Of a stretch of DNA of 8,064 nucleotides, positions 5,401 through 8,064 are shown piece after piece (position 1 is the stretch's first letter; each line of letters begins with the position of its first letter). Source of the stretch: Pseudomonadota bacterium (GTDB lineage Bacteria > Pseudomonadota > Gammaproteobacteria > Arenicellales > Poriferihabitantaceae). A program made the translations under genes and the position numbers. The DNA lies in assembly GCA_024226105.1 (NCBI GenBank), contig JAAELZ010000195.1, forward strand, positions 1-8,064. Reading direction: 5' to 3'. Below the pieces are notes generated by a model. The model was not told the origin of the DNA. It worked only from the letters and a program-made list of their open reading frames with translations, and did not search any database.

Positions 5401-5739
5401 ATGAAAATGATAACGGCCATCATTAAGCCCTTTCGGCTCGATGAAGTTAGAGAGGCGCTTTCAGAAACCGGGATCACCGGTATGACCTTAACAGAAGTTA
5501 AAGGCTTTGGGCGCCAGAAAGGGCACACCGAACTCTATCGGGGTGCCGAGTACACCGTAGATTTTCTCCCTAAAGTAAAAATCGAAGTAGCGGTAACCGC
5601 TGAGCAGCTGGACGCCGTGCTGGACGTCATCATGCAGGCTGCTCAGACTGGCAAAGTGGGTGACGGCAAAATATTCGTAAGCAATGTCGAAAAAACTGTG
5701 CGTATCCGTACCGGTGAAATCGATAACGATGCACTTTAA
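5401..5739 (+). CDS. glnK: PII nitrogen regulatory protein (GlnK)
   Basis: A 112-residue PII signal protein, the family's usual length. It senses 2-oxoglutarate and ATP/ADP and blocks the ammonium channel when nitrogen is plentiful. The sequence begins MKMITAIIKPF and carries the T-loop at about 37-55 (GRQKGHTELYRGAEYTVDF) with the uridylylation tyrosine Y51 in the expected place, so control by GlnD is likely. The B-loop TGKVGDGKIF spans 83-92, and R101 and R103 are the usual C-terminal nucleotide contacts. The amtB gene begins 14 nt downstream, the classic glnK-amtB pairing, so I name it glnK rather than glnB; sequence alone does not separate the two firmly. An NtrC-like box upstream fits induction under nitrogen limitation. 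Confidence 0.95.
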   Translation: MKMITAIIKPFRLDEVREALSETGITGMTLTEVKGFGRQKGHTELYRGAEYTVDFLPKVKIEVAVTAEQLDAVLDVIMQAAQTGKVGDGKIFVSNVEKTVRIRTGEIDNDAL

Positions 5740-5753
5740 TCGAGGAAGAGACA

Positions 5754-7031
5754 ATGGAAAACAATATATTTGAATTACAGTATGCAATTGATACCTTCTA
5801 TTTTCTGGTATGCGGCGCACTCGTCATGTGGATGGCGGCCGGCTTTTCGATGCTCGAAGCAGGTTTGGTGCGCTCTAAAAACACCACCGAGATTTTGACC
5901 AAAAACATCGTTCTATTTGCCATCGCCTGCATTACCTATCTGGTTGTGGGTTACGATGTAATGTATGACGGCGGTATCTTTCTCGCCGATATAGCGCTTG
6001 ATGGCGCCGAGAATGCAGATGTCCTGATAGTCACCGTCCTCGCAGAATCGGCTGAAGCCGGTTTTGACGGGGGTTCGGTTTACTCAAATGCCTCTGACTT
6101 TTTCTTTCAGGTGGTGTTCGTAGCAACCGCGATGTCGATTGTTTCGGGTGCGGTTGCCGAACGTATGAAACTATGGGCTTTCTTCCTGTTTGCAATTGTT
6201 CTGACCGCTTTCATCTATCCGATGGAAGGCTCATGGACCTGGGGCGGAAAGGCCGTATTCGGCCTGTATAACCTGGGCGAGCTCGGGTTTTTAGATTTTG
6301 CGGGTTCCGGTATTGTTCACATGGGGGGTGCCGCAGCGGCTCTGGCGGGCGTGTTATTGCTGGGTGCGCGTAAAGGCAAATACAATGCTGATGGTTCGGT
6401 CAATGCCATTCCCGGCGCGAACCTGCCTATGGCAACCCTCGGTACCTTTATCCTGTGGTTGGGCTGGTTTGGTTTTAACGGTGGTTCCGTACTTAAATTG
6501 GGTGATATCGCAAGCGCCAACGCAGTCGCAATGGTCTTCCTCAATACCAATACCGCGGCAGCCGGTGGCGCGATTATGGCCATGATTCTTGCCCGTTTAA
6601 TGTTTGGTAAAGCGGATTTAACCATGATCCTGAACGGTGCACTGGCTGGCCTGGTAGCGATCACCGCCGGTCCGGATACACCAACACCACTCGCCGCAAC
6701 TTTGATCGGTGCCGTTGGTGGCGTCATTGTAGTGCTGTCCATCGTAACACTGGACAAGCTCAAAATTGATGATCCTGTGGGTGCGATTTCTGTACACGGC
6801 GCAGCCGGTGCCTGGGGACTGCTGGCAGTTCCGCTAAGCAATAGCGATGCCAGCTTCTCCGGTCAGTTGATTGGCATGGCCACCATATTCGTATGGGTAT
6901 TTGTTACCAGCCTGATCGTTTGGGGGATTATTAAAATGATCATGGGCATCCGCGTGGATGAACAGGAAGAGTACGAAGGCCTTGATATTGGAGAGTGCGG
7001 TATGGAAGCTTATCCAGAGTTTACTCAATAA
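5754..7031 (+). CDS. amtB: Ammonium transporter (Amt/MEP/Rh family)
   Basis: A 425-residue polytopic inner-membrane channel, expected to have about 11 transmembrane helices and work as a trimer that conducts ammonium-derived NH3. Hallmarks: AAGFSMLEAGLVRSKNT near the N-terminus, GAVAERMKLWAFF, DFAGSGIVHMGGA with the first pore histidine H189, LGWFGFNGGS (phenylalanine-rich pore segment), and SVHGAAGAWG with the second pore histidine H348. Both twin histidines and the family signature are intact. There is no obvious cleaved signal peptide; the first helix begins near residue 14. Ribosome site GAGGAAG lies just upstream, 14 nt after glnK. The acidic C-terminal tail (VDEQEEYEGLDIGECGMEAYPEF) is the cytoplasmic region contacted by PII in this family. 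It ends before a strong terminator. Confidence 0.96.
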   Translation: MENNIFELQYAIDTFYFLVCGALVMWMAAGFSMLEAGLVRSKNTTEILTKNIVLFAIACITYLVVGYDVMYDGGIFLADIALDGAENADVLIVTVLAESAEAGFDGGSVYSNASDFFFQVVFVATAMSIVSGAVAERMKLWAFFLFAIVLTAFIYPMEGSWTWGGKAVFGLYNLGELGFLDFAGSGIVHMGGAAAALAGVLLLGARKGKYNADGSVNAIPGANLPMATLGTFILWLGWFGFNGGSVLKLGDIASANAVAMVFLNTNTAAAGGAIMAMILARLMFGKADLTMILNGALAGLVAITAGPDTPTPLAATLIGAVGGVIVVLSIVTLDKLKIDDPVGAISVHGAAGAWGLLAVPLSNSDASFSGQLIGMATIFVWVFVTSLIVWGIIKMIMGIRVDEQEEYEGLDIGECGMEAYPEFTQ

Positions 7032-7067
7032 TTTGCAAGTTTCTCAGATCAAAGCCTGGTCTGGTCT

Positions 7068-7094
7068 GCCGCCGTCGAAAGGCGGCGGCTTTTT
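7068..7094 (+). terminator. Intrinsic terminator after glnK-amtB
   Basis: A 9-bp GC-rich stem (7068-7076 with 7081-7089, one G-U wobble) is capped by a GAAA tetraloop closed by C-G and followed by TTTTT (7090-7094). It lies 36 nt past the amtB stop. There is no T-run on the other strand, so it serves amtB only, not the convergent priA. Confidence 0.9.
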
Positions 7095-7225
7095 AACTTT
7101 AGTGCCACCCTGTTAAGCGATGTTTTTAGACACACAGGTTGCAGAGCACACTGGATCTGCTTTTTCTCTGTATCTAAATCCATGCTAAATTTTTCCTGCT
7201 ACTGCTAGCCAGGATAATTCACGCG

Positions 7226-8064
7226 CTAGAACAGGCTCACCGGGTCAACATCAATCGACCATTTCACCTTGCGGACGTTTTTCTCCTGTTCTACGCGGTC
7301 GATCCAGACTCCCAACCATTGATGTAACGCTGAGCGTTGCCCGGCACTGACTAAAAGTTGAGCATGATATTGCCCGCTCCGTTTAAACATCGGGCTTTTT
7401 ACCGGGTCGTAACACAGGGTATTGGCGGGCTGTAAGCGCCTTCCAAACTGCGCTACTGTTTCCAGGAACCGCATCAACTCATTGGCTGCGGGGCCCCTGG
7501 CCCGCCACAACGCCATATGGCTAAAAGGTGGAAAATGCGCTGATTTTCTTAAGCCTAATTCTCTGCGGGCAAATTCCGCGTAACGATATTGTTTGACCGC
7601 CAATAACGAGGGATGATGGGGCAAATATGTCTGAATTAGAACACGCCCTTTTTCAGCACCCCGACCCGCCCGCCCGGCAACCTGTATGAGCTGTTGTACC
7701 AGCAGTTCCGGTGCTCGGAAATCCATGCTGTGTAAGCCCTGGTCCGCATTGATCACCAGCACCAGTTTTACCTGAGAAAAATCATGCCCTTTGCTCAGCA
7801 GCTGAGTACCCACCAGTATATCAACCTCGTGAGTATGCACTTTATCCATCGCCTGCTGGAGTTTCCGTGCGGTATTCAGTTCATCCCGATCAAAACGCTG
7901 GATATTTGCCTGCGGGAAGCGCCTTTTTAAACTTTCTTCCACCTTCTGGGTGCCTTCCCCCAGGTCTATCAGGCCCTGCTCATCACAGGCATCACACGCT
8001 TGCGGGATGCCGCGTGCTGCACCACAGTGGTGGCACTGCAGGACGTTACTCTTTTGGTGAAGCG
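7226..8064 (-). CDS. priA: Primosomal protein N' (replication restart helicase), C-terminal part
   Basis: The gene enters from the right edge and ends with TAG at 7226; 278 codons of a normally about 730-residue protein are visible. PriA is a 3'-5' superfamily 2 DNA helicase that recognises stalled forks and reloads the replisome. The visible part holds the last two zinc-binding cysteine pairs (CHHC then CDAC, 10 residues between the pairs as in E. coli), GLIDLGEGTQKVEESL, helicase motif V (VGTQLLSKGHDF), NADQGL, motif VI (QVAGRAGRG), and the C-terminal domain PPFSHMALWRARG ending in IDVDPVSLF. The reading frame continues past 7942 to the window edge without a break. It converges on glnK-amtB with about 130 nt between its stop and the amtB terminator; I see no clear terminator of its own. 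Confidence 0.96.
   Translation of the reverse strand, partial: LHQKSNVLQCHHCGAARGIPQACDACDEQGLIDLGEGTQKVEESLKRRFPQANIQRFDRDELNTARKLQQAMDKVHTHEVDILVGTQLLSKGHDFSQVKLVLVINADQGLHSMDFRAPELLVQQLIQVAGRAGRGAEKGRVLIQTYLPHHPSLLAVKQYRYAEFARRELGLRKSAHFPPFSHMALWRARGPAANELMRFLETVAQFGRRLQPANTLCYDPVKSPMFKRSGQYHAQLLVSAGQRSALHQWLGVWIDRVEQEKNVRKVKWSIDVDPVSLF

Noticed and set aside
6317..6841. A 174-codon open frame on the minus strand inside amtB
   Set aside because: Its Ala/Pro-rich, low-complexity translation is typical of an antisense shadow of membrane-protein codons; amtB is intact here.
7141..7165. Possible second terminator: GCAGA and TCTGC arms followed by TTTTT
   Set aside because: A 5-bp stem with a 10-nt loop is weak, and the strong amtB terminator lies just upstream.
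1..8064. tRNA, rRNA, CRISPR array, insertion sequence, phage or defence genes
   Set aside because: I saw no cloverleaf-like segments, regularly spaced repeats, transposase motifs or defence-type domains; nearly all the DNA is explained by the listed genes.

Overview
The window looks like chromosomal DNA of a gammaproteobacterium, plausibly a marine or saline one. I base this on the housekeeping genes (rph, rdgB, priA, glnK-amtB), on the protein sequence style, and on a sulfonate-degradation locus at the left edge. This is inference; no rRNA or other decisive taxonomic marker is present.

Left region (1-2026). Two minus-strand genes encode the small subunit and the first 34 residues of the large subunit of a UxaA-family lyase, best read as (2R)-sulfolactate sulfo-lyase (suyA, suyB), which splits 3-sulfolactate to pyruvate and sulfite. 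They diverge from a GntR/UTRA regulator. The spacer holds a consensus-like sigma70 promoter for suyA with a 14-bp perfect palindrome just upstream of its -35 box, and a degenerate inverted copy nearer the regulator. After the regulator comes a secreted DUF411 (CopG-like) CXCC protein, likely copper-handling, with a dyad immediately before its start.

Middle region (2035-5209). A minus-strand block reads rph (RNase PH), rdgB (ITP/XTP pyrophosphatase), gpmI (cofactor-independent phosphoglycerate mutase of the long type), then a 67-residue unrecognised protein whose GTG start overlaps the gpmI stop. Gaps of 8, 21 and -4 nt suggest one operon joining RNA processing, nucleotide-pool cleaning and glycolysis.

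Right region (5210-8064). Divergent from rph, a PII protein and an ammonium transporter form a glnK-amtB operon. It is preceded by an NtrC-type box and followed by a strong intrinsic terminator with a GAAA tetraloop. Convergent to it is the C-terminal part of priA, the replication restart helicase, cut by the window edge.

I found no tRNA, rRNA, CRISPR array, insertion sequence or phage gene. Most of the window is ordinary. The parts most worth following are the suy regulatory region, the small gene coupled to gpmI, the long-type gpmI in this operon, and the DUF411 leader dyad.
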